From the NCBI GenBank assembly GCA_011947345.1, contig JAAVTG010000930.1, positions 1 through 43,523 of the forward strand: a stretch of DNA of 43,523 nt, given 5' to 3'. Shown piece after piece: positions 32,332 to 42,400 of the stretch; within the stretch, counting starts at the first letter, position 1, and every line of letters begins with the position of its first letter. The DNA comes from Phytophthora quininea. Taxonomy: Eukaryota; Oomycota; Peronosporomycetes; Peronosporales; Peronosporaceae. Position numbers and translations under genes: made by a program. The notes below the pieces were generated by a model. That model had not been told where the DNA came from. It did not search any database and worked only from the letters and a program-made list of their open reading frames with translations.

Positions 32332-33504
32332 ATGCCGTCGAGACCCAAGTCCAAGCACCAGTCGTCCAAGGAGTGTTTGCGGCTTATTATAGGCCAAAAG
32401 GTGTTGATATGCAAAATGGTGGGAGGGGGACGCGCGCCAACATGACAGCGCTGGAGGAATGGGCGACGAGGGCCTTCGACCTGCCCAGGCCATCTGCACA
32501 GTCGTCTTTTATAAGATCCTGAAGAAAAGTCTGAGCTCCTGATGCTACCTAAGACTGTAAGAAGATCGCTGACCCGGTGCTCGCGGCAGTAGACGTCGCG
32601 TTGGTCGTTGAGTTCGACAAGATGGAGAAAGAGGTCAGTCGTTGACCGACTACGGGTTGATGTACCGCTCCAAGCTGTTTGTCGACGAGCACTTCCCGTG
32701 CTTGCCGGCGAACAATCGACTGAGGTGCTCTAAGGGGTGGGTATGGCGCTTCAGAAAATATCATGGCATTTGCTGCCATAGGAAACATGAGGAAGCGGCG
32801 TCGGTGTCGAGGAAGCGTCTTCGACGGGCGTGCCAACATGCGCAAGATCACGGACATGTACGTCCTCAAAGACATCTACAATTTAGATGATACGGCTTTC
32901 TTTTATCACATGGAGTCGCCAAGAACATTATCTCGGCTCAGCAAGGTGTTGCTACAAAGCCAACAAGATCCGCCTGACTATGATGGTTGCGAACTACGCT
33001 AACGGCAGCGACAAAGTGCCGCTCCTATTCATCGGCAAGGCAAAGAACCCACGCGCGTTCAAAGACCACGACATAAATGCTGAGCTTGGAGTCGAGTATA
33101 CCAATAGCAGGAATGACTGGGAACATCTTTCTACGCTGGCTGCATGCATTCAATTTACGCATGAACCGCGAGCAGCGGCACGTGCTCTTGCTTGTTGACA
33201 ATGTCAGCTCGCTCATGACGCCCCTCTACCCGCTCACGAACGTGAGACTGGAGTTTCTACAAAAAAAAAAAAACACACACACACACAACAAGTATGCTGC
33301 AACCGCTTTAGTCGAATCAAGATGGAATACAGCATTGACCAGTACATAGCTGGTTTACCTCAGGAGAAAATCTCCATTATCACCGCGCTTCGATGGGCTG
33401 CTAAAGCTTGGAGAGGAATCACATCGAAAGCAATTAGGAACTGTTGGATACGCTCTGGTATCATCCCTCGACCTACAGCAATGCGCCGCACTCTCTGCTG
33501 CTAA
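32332..33504 (+). pseudogene. pogo/Tigger-type transposase pseudogene (CENP-B-like HTH plus DDE_1)
   Basis: Starting at ATG 32332, the frames in order give a basic N-terminus, an HTH with MTALEEWATRAFDLPRPSAQS (about 32440-32510), and a second CENP-B-type HTH. The second HTH has FPCLPANNRLRCSKGWVWRF (about 32690-32755). The DDE_1 catalytic part contains NLDDTAFFY (about 32880), the YANGSDKVPLLFIGKA block (about 32995) and LLLVDNVSSL (about 33190). It closes with a Trp/Arg-rich C-terminus (AIRNCWIRSGIIP, about 33432-33470). The segment that should hold the third catalytic Asp, after LEFLQ, is replaced by an A13(CA)7 tract. At least six frame changes are needed. In active form it would be a cut-and-paste transposase. 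Confidence 0.75.
33261..33287 (+). repeat. A13(CA)7 microsatellite inside the pogo pseudogene
   Basis: Thirteen A residues (33261-33273) run directly into seven CA dinucleotides (33274-33287). The tract sits exactly where the transposase sequence loses homology, suggesting replacement or slippage after a deletion. Confidence 0.95.
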
Positions 33505-33648
33505 ATTCAATATATCGGTAGTCTTGGCCCGCACGTAAAACCTGTGCTAAGCTCGGAACCTCGCAGTATTTATTGGTCCCACCTTTCTCCTTTCGCTGGG
33601 AAATCTGTACAAAAATGCAAATCTGTACTAAAGTGCATTACAGCTCAT
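33505..33648. other. Short spacer, no feature
   Basis: The stretch contains a near-direct repeat of AAATCTGTAC (33601-33610 and 33620-33628). No coding sequence was recognised. Confidence 0.4.
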
Positions 33649-33975
33649 CTAAATTCCCGGCAACGAGATGCTCCACAAAGTCCTTCGAGTAGTCCCAGCC
33701 TTCCTGTCCGACTTCAAACTGGGGGTGGTCGAGGAATCAGCCATGGCTTCAATGTGAGCTCGATCCTTCTCTCATTCATAGACGCGCTTCCTCTTTGTAT
33801 CACGTTTTGAAGGGGTAAGATGGCTATAAAACTCGTCCAACATTAACTGCATATCTCCATTGGCTTTGAAAAAGCTTATTACGTCGAGTTTCTTCTTGAA
33901 CATGTAGCAGTCGCGCGAGTATCCTGCTGGACGACGGCCAGCACTGCCTGACATCCGCTTCCGTTCTCGTGCCAT
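33649..33975 (-). pseudogene. N-terminal HTH fragment of a second transposon gene
   Basis: An ATG at 33975-33973 opens a basic N-terminus (ARERKRMSG), followed by a helical segment with KKKLDVISFFKANGDMQLML and YSHLTPSKRDTKRKRVYE. Together these resemble the psq/HTH start of oomycete pogo-like transposases. A TAG near 33772 interrupts it. The frame then continues with a Ser/Thr/Arg-rich stretch to a stop at 33651-33649. No catalytic domain follows. The match is from pattern only and the true family could differ. Confidence 0.35.
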
Positions 33976-34369
33976 GGCGACTTGCGCAGTGGTTTTGTTC
34001 TTTGACAGCATTGACTCTGAGCAAAAATAGTTCTGTCCGCTTGAACAAATGGCTTCACAGTGAAATTTTATCATGTGGCTACGATTGATATGATTGGCTC
34101 ATTCGTCTGTCCAGATGTACAAAATGTCCGGGTGCACAAATGTTTTATAGTAAAGTATTCCGAATGCTTTTCGTCTGCTGCACACAGCGAGCCTCAGTCG
34201 GCCCTGCTGGTGCTACGCCCTCCTCCATGCGCGCGCTGCTGGTGCTGGACAAGACGCTGAGATGACAGTGATGACAATGATGTGCGATGAGGGGCTCTGA
34301 AAATGTAGCTTTTCCGTTGCAAAACGTTTGGAAACGCCGACAAGACCACCACGAGAAGCTGTCTTATTT
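33976..34369. other. Upstream region of the H+-ATPase gene
   Basis: No coding sequence was recognised. Composition shifts from AT-rich transposon remnant to the GC-rich gene block near 34190-34250. The upstream control region of the H+-ATPase must lie here. Confidence 0.5.
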
Positions 34370-34390
34370 CTCAATCCGATTGCATTTGAC
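34370..34390 (+). promoter_or_regulatory. Oomycete-type initiator and flanking element
   Basis: CTCAATCC (34370-34377) fits the oomycete Inr consensus YTCANTYY exactly. It is followed by CATTTG (about 34383-34388), matching the CAWTT part of the compound Inr/FPR element. The Inr lies 28 bases upstream of ATG 34398. That distance fits the short 5' leaders of oomycete genes and supports that ATG over the open codons upstream of it. Confidence 0.6.
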
Positions 34391-34397
34391 TCGGACC

Positions 34398-37300
34398 ATG
34401 CCGGAAAGCCACGTCAGCGACTGCGTGGACGAGTTAGGGCGGGTGTCATGGGTGAGGATGCCACTGAACACCGCGCTAGACAAGCTCAAGACATCGCGGG
34501 AGGGCCTCACGTCGGACGAGGCACAGCAGCGACTAGCCGAGTACGGCCCCAACAAGCTGCCGGAGGAGAAGGTCAACAAGCTGACGCTGTTCCTGGGCTT
34601 CATGTGGAACCCGTTGTCGTGGGCCATGGAGGCGGCCGCCATCCTGTCCATTGTGCTGCTGGACTACGCCGACTTTGCGCTCATCCTGTTCCTGCTACTG
34701 CTGAACGCATGCATCGGGTACTTCGAGGAGACCCAGGCTGGCGACGCGGTGTCGGCACTCATGGGCCAGCTCGCGCCTGAGGCCAAGGTGATGCGCGACG
34801 GCGAGATCAAGAACGTGCCGGCCGACCTGCTGGTGCCCGGCGACGTACTTCGTGTGCGACTGGGTGATGTAATCCCGGCCGACCTCAAGTTCCTGGAGGG
34901 CGACGCCATCAAGGTAGACCAGTCGTCGCTGACGGGTGAGTCGCTGCCGGTGACCAAGAACGAGGGCGACGAGGGTTACTCCGGATCGGTTGTGAAGCAG
35001 GGCGAGATCGAGGCCGTTGTGACCAGCACTGGCGTCAACACGTTCCTGGGCCGCGCTGCCGAGAAGATCGCGTCGGCGGACGCCCACGGCCGTCTGCAGA
35101 TGGTGCTGACCACGGTCGGCAACTTTTGCATGGTGTCGATCCTGTTCTGGTGTGTGATCGAGCTGCTGGTGCAGATGGCCGGCCGTACATCGCAGAACCC
35201 GTGTATTATCGTGACGGACGGCTGCCTGGGCGTTGCCAACATCCTGGTGTTGATTGTGGGCGGTATCCCCGTCGCCATGCCGACGGTGCTGTCGGTGACG
35301 CTAGCTATCGGCTCGTCAGCGCTTGCCAAGGAGAATGCCATCGTCACGCGTCTGACGTGTATTGAGGAGATGGCTTCGATGGAAGTGCTGTGCTCGGACA
35401 AGACGGGCACGCTCACGCTGAACCAGCTCTCTGTTGACATGGACAACCTGATCCCGTACAACAACTTCACTGCGGACGACATCCTCAAGTTCGGCGCTCT
35501 GTCTGCGCGTACGGAAAACAACGAAGCTATCGATGTTGTGTGCCACAACACGTACCCGGGCAAGGACACGATGTGGAATGAGTACACTTTGCTTCACTAC
35601 ACTCCGTTCGACCCCACGACGAAGCGCACGATTGCCAAGCTCAAGGACAACAAGACCGGCGAGATCTTCCGCGCTGTCAAGGGTGCTCCTCAGGTTGTTC
35701 TGGACATGGACGTGAACGCCGACTCGATGCGCGTTGAGGTGGAAGACCGCATCAACGAGTTCGCGTCGCGCGGCTACCGTGGTCTTGGTGTTGGTGTCTC
35801 TCGCAGTGGTGACGTGCCGGTGGAGGAGTGCGAGTGGCAGATGATCGGTCTGCTGCCGCTGTTTGACCCTCCCCGCCACGACACGGCTGACACGGTGAAG
35901 AAGGCTATTGCTCTGGGTATTACGGTGAAGATGGTCACAGGAGACCAGAAAGCTATCGCTGTGGAGACGTGCCGTCAGCTGGGAATGCCGACCAACATTT
36001 TGGACACTTCTTTCTTCAACACGGTGCCACCTCCGGGGCTGGACCTGGCGCAAATGATCTACCACACGGACGGTTTTGCGCAGGTGTTCCCGGAGCATAA
36101 ATTCGAGATCGTGAAGCACTTGCAGTCGCTTGACAAGGTTGTGGGTATGACTGGTGACGGTGTCAACGACGCGCCGGCGCTTGCCCAAGCCGACATTGGT
36201 ATTGCTGTGGACGATGCGACGGACGCTGCTCGTGCTGCAGCTGACATTGTGCTTATGTCCCCTGGTCTGAGTGTGATCATCACTGCCATCCGCATGAGCC
36301 GTGAGATCTTCCTGCGGATGAAGAACTACGCCATGTACTCGATCGCCATGACGGTGCGTATCGTATTTACGTTCGGCATCCTGACGGTGGCGTGGAACTG
36401 GTACTTCCCGCCGATTCTTGTTGTGATCCTGGCCATTCTGAACGACGGCACTATTCTGACGATCTCGAAGGATAATGTGGTGGCCTCGCCGCGCCCTGAC
36501 TCGTGGAAGCTGCGCGAGGTGTTCATCTCGTCGATCACCTTCGGTCTGTGGTTGACGCTTTCGACCATCGTGCTGTTCGCTATCATCAGCAACTCGAGCG
36601 GTTTCGAGAGCACTGGCGTGGAGAACCTCTGCGTGGACTGCCTGAAGAGGGAGTGCCATCACTTCTTCCAGGAGAAGTACCAGACGTGTGTGATGACCAA
36701 CAACGCGACAGGCTGTGGCGAGATGACGGGCAGCGTGCCGCAGTCGGCTAGCATCGCTAACGTGGGCACCTTCCGCGAGAGCGCGATCAACGCGTACTGG
36801 ACAGAGTACCAGGACAAGTACGACTCGCTCTCGAAGCTGTTCGAGGACCTTGCGGACGTGCACCTCAACTGGCTGCCGAACGACGCCAAGCCGTCGGCTG
36901 AGGTTGCCTACAACCAGTTCCTGTACGCTTACACGCTGGGCTGGGGAGGTGTCGCCTATGAGGGTGACTACGACGTGTTCACAGCTGCTCAGTTGGGTAA
37001 GGAGTGACCTTCATCGGCAACGATGAGGTGCCTATCACGAACGAGGTGAGCTTCTGCGACTACGTGTGGGGCTTCAGCAACTGGAACTCGACGTGGACGC
37101 GCGACAACGAGGTAATTGGGCCTGGCATCCAGCGTAAGGAGGGTGTGCTCCGTTCGCTGGTATACCTGCAGGTGTCGATCTCTGGCCAGGCTCTAATCTT
37201 CGTGACGCGCACCGCCGGCAGCAACAATTGGTTCTTCGCTGAGAAGCCCTGCAACCTGCTGCTGGTTGCCTTCGTGTTCGCTCAGATTGTGGCTTCGGTG

Positions 37301-37567
37301 ATCGGCTGGATCGGTTTCGGCGGCTACCCAACAGACCGTATTGCTGTGATCGGCTGCGGCGGCGGCTACACGCTGATTGCCTGGCTGTGGGCCATCATCT
37401 GGCAGTTTCCGCTCGACCTGATCAAGTTTGCCGTGAATTACATGCTCACCAAGAACACGTACGCGAGCAAGGCGTTTACGGAGCGCATCAACGCTGGCCA
37501 CCCGACGATGACTCACTCGGTCGTGACCAACACGCAGCGCTCCATCCGTGCCAGCCGCACGGTGTAG
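34398..37567 (+). CDS. PMA1: P3A-type plasma-membrane H+-ATPase (one apparent frameshift)
   Basis: This proton pump couples ATP hydrolysis to H+ export and sets the plasma-membrane potential. In order, it has an N-terminal cation-ATPase region, TM1-2 (about residues 60-110) and the actuator TGES motif (residues 179-182). The phosphorylation site DKTGT has its Asp at 334. KGAP (Lys 428) is in the nucleotide domain and GDGVNDAP is at 586-593. TM5-7 run to about residue 725 and TM8-10 follow from about 917. TM7 and TM8 are separated by about 190 residues with six cysteines and NSS, NAT and NST sequons, against roughly 40 residues in yeast Pma1. The C-terminal tail after TM10 is short. A stop at 37005-37007 is followed at once by the continuing frame; one missing base near 37003 restores about 1,056 residues. 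The start was chosen from the Inr 28 bp upstream and the family N-terminus. No intron was seen. Confidence 0.93.
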
Positions 37568-38110
37568 TCATTAGCGCCTCAGCACCTTGCTAGTGGACTT
37601 GATGGGGGCCGATTCTCCGTTTCGAGTCCACTTTTGCTTTGTGCATGCTGTAGAATTACTCAACAAGTAGGAAAACGAGAATACTGGTAGATTTTTTGCT
37701 GCAGAAGGGAGATTGAGATCAAAGACGGAAGCTGTAGTAATTGTCGACTCCATTCGGTTGGAAGTCATTTCTCCTCTAGTTCAAGGTGTCACTACTTGAT
37801 AAAGTCACTATCCCGCGTGATGGTCCAAGGTCGTTCAACCGAGGTAAGAGGCCGGTTCCGAGTTGAAGTTAATAAGTTTTAGCAGGGTGCTGGTAAAGAC
37901 AGATCAATTTTAGTGTGGCTATACAAAAGAATTGAGAGCGACGATGCGACGAATTAGCCGATCGCCAACACTCTTTGTTTGTATGTGATGTACCGTAAAA
38001 ATGAAGGGTGATGAGCGAAAAGCTCAAGCTAAAATGCGCCCTAAAACGGACGTTCGATCATTCGCCGCAGCTCCGTCACATCCAGTCGAAGCGCGTGGTG
38101 AGCAAGCGAG
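37568..38110. other. Intergenic region between H+-ATPase and acyltransferase
   Basis: This AT-richer spacer is tail to head between two plus-strand genes. It must hold the 3' end signals of the ATPase and the promoter of the acyltransferase. GATCATTCGCC near 38057 is an imperfect initiator-like sequence 50 bases before the ATG. No coding sequence or transposon remnant was recognised. Confidence 0.6.
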
Positions 38111-39397
38111 ATGGCAGCGCAGGAGAGCAAGCCCGGCGACGGCGGCGAGCCTGTGACGGCGGTTCTGCCCGCGACCAAGACCGCGCCGTTCGTGTACGAA
38201 TGCCCCGGCTTCTTCGCCGATGACTCCCGCGTGCCGCGGTGGCTGCAGAACCTCGTGACCGACCTCTTCAGCTTCGTGACCATCCACTACAACGTCTGGG
38301 GCATTCCGTTCCTGGCGCTCTTCTACTACCTGTACAAGATCGGTTACGGCTACGTGCCCGTGGCGCTGGTGGCACTCTACCTGCCCAGTTTCCTCAGCGG
38401 CGCCCAGAAGACGGCCAAGGGCAACCCGTGGCCAGCCTTCCGCGCCGGCAGCTTCTGGGGCCTCAGCGCCAAGTTCCTCGGGTGGGTCCTGTGCACGGAT
38501 TTTGGCATGGGATTGTGGGGGTACTCACGACTGGTTTTGTTGTTTGTGTCGTGGAACAGGATTAAGGTCATCCGTGAGCAGGAGCTGGACAGCAGCAAGA
38601 AGTACATCTTCGGTTTCCACCCGCATGGCATCATCGTGCTCTCGCGTGTGTCCGTGTACGGCGGCAACTGGGAGAAGGTTTTCCCAGGAATTCAGACGCG
38701 AGGTGATTGAGTTACCTTTGCCCAGTGTCGTCTTTAGTGATACACCCTCTCACTCATTCTGATTTTGGCAGCGCTTGGGGCCTCAACCATGTTCTACGTG
38801 CCTCTGGGCCGGGAGTTGTGCTTGTGGCTGGGTGGAGTCGACGCCTCGCGCTCCACAGCTGACAAGGTGCTGAATGACGGCACCAGCATCGTCGTTTACC
38901 CCGGCGGCGTGCCTGAGATCTTTAAGACCGACCCGAACTCCAAGGTGAATGAGCTGGTGTTGAAGAAGCGGTTGGGCTTCGTCAAGCTTGCCATGCGCCA
39001 CGGCGCCGAGCTCGTGCCTAGTTTTGTGTTTGGCGAGAAGTGGCTCTACAAGTACGTGTTCTTTCTGTTCACATGTGTTGAACTAGCTGTTCATTTTTTT
39101 ACCTTGTTGCAGCATGTGGAACCCTCCTCAGGGTGTGATTGACTTTTCCGCAAGACGCTCAAGATCCCAATGATCATTTTCTGGGGCAAGTTCATGTGGA
39201 TGCCGAAACAGCCACCTAAGGGCAAGGGCTTTGGCGTCGTGTATGGCAAGCCCATTCCTACCAAACTCACAGCAAACCCCACCGAGGAGGAAATCCGTGC
39301 AGTCCATGCGCAGTATGTGGCCGAGATCGAGCGTTTGTTCGAGCAGTATAAACGCCAATTCGGGTACGCTGAGGACGAGACACTGCTCATCAACTAG
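38111..39397 (+). CDS. DGAT2: DGAT2-family acyl-CoA:diacylglycerol acyltransferase, four exons
   Basis: The product would esterify diacylglycerol with acyl-CoA to triacylglycerol in the ER membrane. The exons are 38111-38481, 38560-38702, 38772-39051 and 39113-39397. Their introns of 78, 69 and 61 bp all start GT and end AG. An N-terminal hydrophobic hairpin (about residues 60-100) is followed by the family signature FGFHPHG (about 38609-38629). YPGGVPE (about 38898) and the RHGAELVPSFVFGE block (about 38997-39038) come next. The frame breaks at a T-run near 39144-39147; one extra base there makes the exon sum 1,080, that is 359 residues, normal for DGAT2. HPHG is the animal and fungal-type version of the motif, where plants have EPHS. 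Monoacylglycerol or wax-ester acyltransferase activity within this family cannot be excluded. Confidence 0.88.
38482..38559 (+). other. Intron 1 of the DGAT2 gene (78 bp, stop-free, multiple of three)
   Basis: The donor GTGGGT and acceptor GAACAG flank 78 bases that stay open in frame. Splicing joins FLG directly to IKVIRE, the spacing seen in the family, whereas retention would add 26 residues before it. The pyrimidine-rich stretch before the acceptor supports splicing. Confidence 0.7.
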
Positions 39398-39483
39398 TCT
39401 GGTCGTCAAGGATCGATATTGTTGGACACACGCGAGCGTGGTTTCTTAAGACAAAGTGAATATTCTCCCATAGACCCACCATT
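39398..39483. other. 86-bp gap between convergent stop codons
   Basis: The DGAT2 stop (39395-39397) and the exonuclease gene stop (39486-39484, minus) face each other. Both 3' untranslated regions almost certainly overlap the neighbouring gene, which could give antisense pairing of their transcripts. Confidence 0.7.
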
Positions 39484-42400
39484 CTAAACCGTGTTCCTGT
39501 AATGCTCCCTTGAGTCCAAGTCCGAGCTGACGATGCTGTCCTCGTCAAACATACGCAGCAAATTCGCGTAATTGGAATCGTACTTTGGTCCCTCCCAGTA
39601 AATCTTGTGGCACATGCGGCAGACCCAAAACTCAGTCACTACTTCTAGTACGTTTGGATGAACCTCGTCGTCGGTTTGGTTGCGCACGTAATCCAGGTCG
39701 ACGATATCAAACCCTTTGGCATTGCAGCGAGAGCACCGAGACATCATCTCCTCTTTCACGAGCTTAAGCGCAAAGTGGGTCTTGATTTCCTGGAACTGCT
39801 TGAACGGATCGTCACTGGAGACCACAAAGCACGCACCAGCGTCCCGTCGGTTAGCTAGTTTTTATCGCGGGTCAGCAGGATACGCTGTTCACACACAGCT
39901 AGTGCCAACAACGAAGCTTTGTGGTCCTGGCTAGCCGTTTTCTTTGGTACCGAGTACGGATCCCAAATAACCACGTCCATTCCGATTGTGCGAAGCCACT
40001 TCCCCACGCGCGCCACCATGGAATCGGCGAGAAATTTATACTCGCGATTGGTCTCTGGTTTTCCCCGCGAATGTGTCGTAGCTGTGCTTGAAGCACAATT
40101 CGCCCGAGGTGTTTCATCCACAGCTTCAACAGCGGAAACACCACGCTGGATATCCCCAACAGCTTCCATTCCCACCAACGCGAAATACGCCTTCGAGTTC
40201 AGCCATAAGAGGGAATCATGCGAGCCTCCGCCGCATATGAGTGATTCGACATGGCGCAGGGAGCTGTTAGCAAAGACCCGAATATCCCGCGCTTTGCTTT
40301 CACCGCGATCGTTGCGTGGTGAGCGATGGCCAAACGGTGGGATCGTCCCAGGCTCGAAGCCAAAGTACTCGCAGCACTCTGAGGGAGTTGCGAGTTTGAT
40401 TCGTCTTCGACTGACCCCACACATCGCTGAAAGCTGGGCTGTATCTAATTTACAGTTCGCCTCGATGCACGCAACACATGGCCGTTCTGGGAGTAAAATG
40501 CAAGACAAAAACAGCTATCAGATTTTATCGAGTGGCCATTGTTGACACAAAAGCGCTTACCATCAGCAAAGAAGCAAATAGCATTTACAGCTACAAATGC
40601 CGCTGGTTGATCCAAATCTCTTGCTTGATTTAGCAGCTCCTGGACGGTGTGGGGGTCAAGAAAAGTGAGTCCAGTGTCTAAAGCCTCAGCCTCAACCACA
40701 GCTCCAGTGCGCAGCAGCTCTAGTTCTCTTTGTCTGTGCATCATTTTGCGCTCCTCCCAGTACTCCTCGATATCGCGACTCGTTAAAAGGCTAACTTGGC
40801 CATTTCCTGTAAGCTTGGCCCTTTTCCAGTCCTGAGTGTAAATCTTCCGCTGAACGAGAGCTTCTGCTGCGTCCGTATCGCTCAGCTGAGATGTACACAC
40901 AAGTTCGTGGATTTGCGCTGCAGTGTCTTGCCAACTTGGCAACGCATCGACATCATTCCTGCGACTGCAACGGCGGATAAGCTACGAGGCGAGTGAAAAC
41001 TGTTGTAGGAGCGTGGAGTACTCACAGCTTGTTGGTCATTTGGACGAGACAATAAGCGTCTAATGCAGCGTATGTAGTTTGTGAAGCGGTCAGAGGCCGT
41101 AGGTCCCAGTTTGACATTTGCATTTTCTGCGACAGCGATTAGCTCGTTTTTCAACGCCGGGAAAAAAATTATGGCACTCACCTTATCAAGAGGACTGCCG
41201 AGGATCGTGCTGGTCGCATTTGATAAACTGTTTCCTACCAAGACACCCAGCAGCTTGGATACTACCGCACTCAACTGCGGCAACAACTCGTGATTATTCA
41301 TCCTTTGCAATGTCAAGAATGAATAAAAACGTCGCACCTCCAAAAACGGAGATATGCTGTTCAACGAGGATCGTTCCGGAAATGTTTGATGAAGCACTAT
41401 CACACGCATGGTTACATTAGAGACTTTGATGTGGTGTATACTGCGCAGTTTACCTTTAAGATCGGTGTCAAAGCCGAACCCAGTCTTCAAGAGGAGCTGA
41501 CAGGAAAACAACCGCCGTAGGAACGTCTCAAATAGATAGTCATTATCCTAAAAGCCAGAAGAAGTCGGGTGAGTTGCAATCACTGAAAACAGGAACAATT
41601 GGATTGATATCACGTACATGAAGCGCAAGCAAGTCGATAATGTATATCCGCGAAAATGACGCAATTTGCAAGATACTCGCAATGGCACTTGTTGTTGTCG
41701 ATCCTGTTGCAGCGGCAATTTTACTTGACGTCGGCTTCCACTCCACATCAAGCCCGACGATATGATGATCGTCAAACATGCCACAGCTTGGCGCATTTAC
41801 AGTCTCATTTTCCACATTTTGCTCCCCGTCAAACAAGTGGTCCATTGCGTCTCGAAGAGAATCCTCGGTGTCAACGAAGACGACCTTGCTGCTCAATGCT
41901 AGCGATAAATACCCATTTAAACCAGCTGCGTTGGCAGAATGAGATAGACCATTTGCCTGGAGTGATGCTCGCTGTGTCACCATGTGCTCAACTTGTGCTT
42001 CATAGTCCGGAATATCAAGCAATTTGGCTAGCCGAGCAGTCCACTGAATTTCTCCTGCGGCGACCACGTGATCAAAAAGCAGCTTTTGCAGAGAAGAGTC
42101 GTTCCCAGCAAACGAAAGCGCCATTTGCCAGCGCTGCCGCTCAATTAGCTTCAGCAGTCCATCGTGGCAGTACGTCAAATCTAAACCACATCAAGATATA
42201 AGGGGCTGGCTAAACAAAACACGTATTAATCTCACCTATGTCTGGATAGTCTTCTTGCAAACCAAAATTGTTGACGATCCGGTGGGCCTGGACCAATTAC
42301 ACAACCAGATTAAAATGCACCCGCTCCATAAAAATTGCTGTCGTTCCCACCCGTTTTACATCCTGAACTGTAATAGCTTCTTCCACCACCACCTTTGCGA

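Noticed and set aside
35316..36863. 515-codon open frame on the minus strand
   Set aside because: It is antisense to the H+-ATPase; its openness follows from the codon bias of the sense gene, and its sequence is Arg/His/Val-rich with no motif.
41290..41330. Possible extra 35-bp intron in the exonuclease gene (GTGCGACG to TTGCAAAG)
   Set aside because: Removing it causes an immediate stop, while exon 41396-41182 keeps correct phase when read through.
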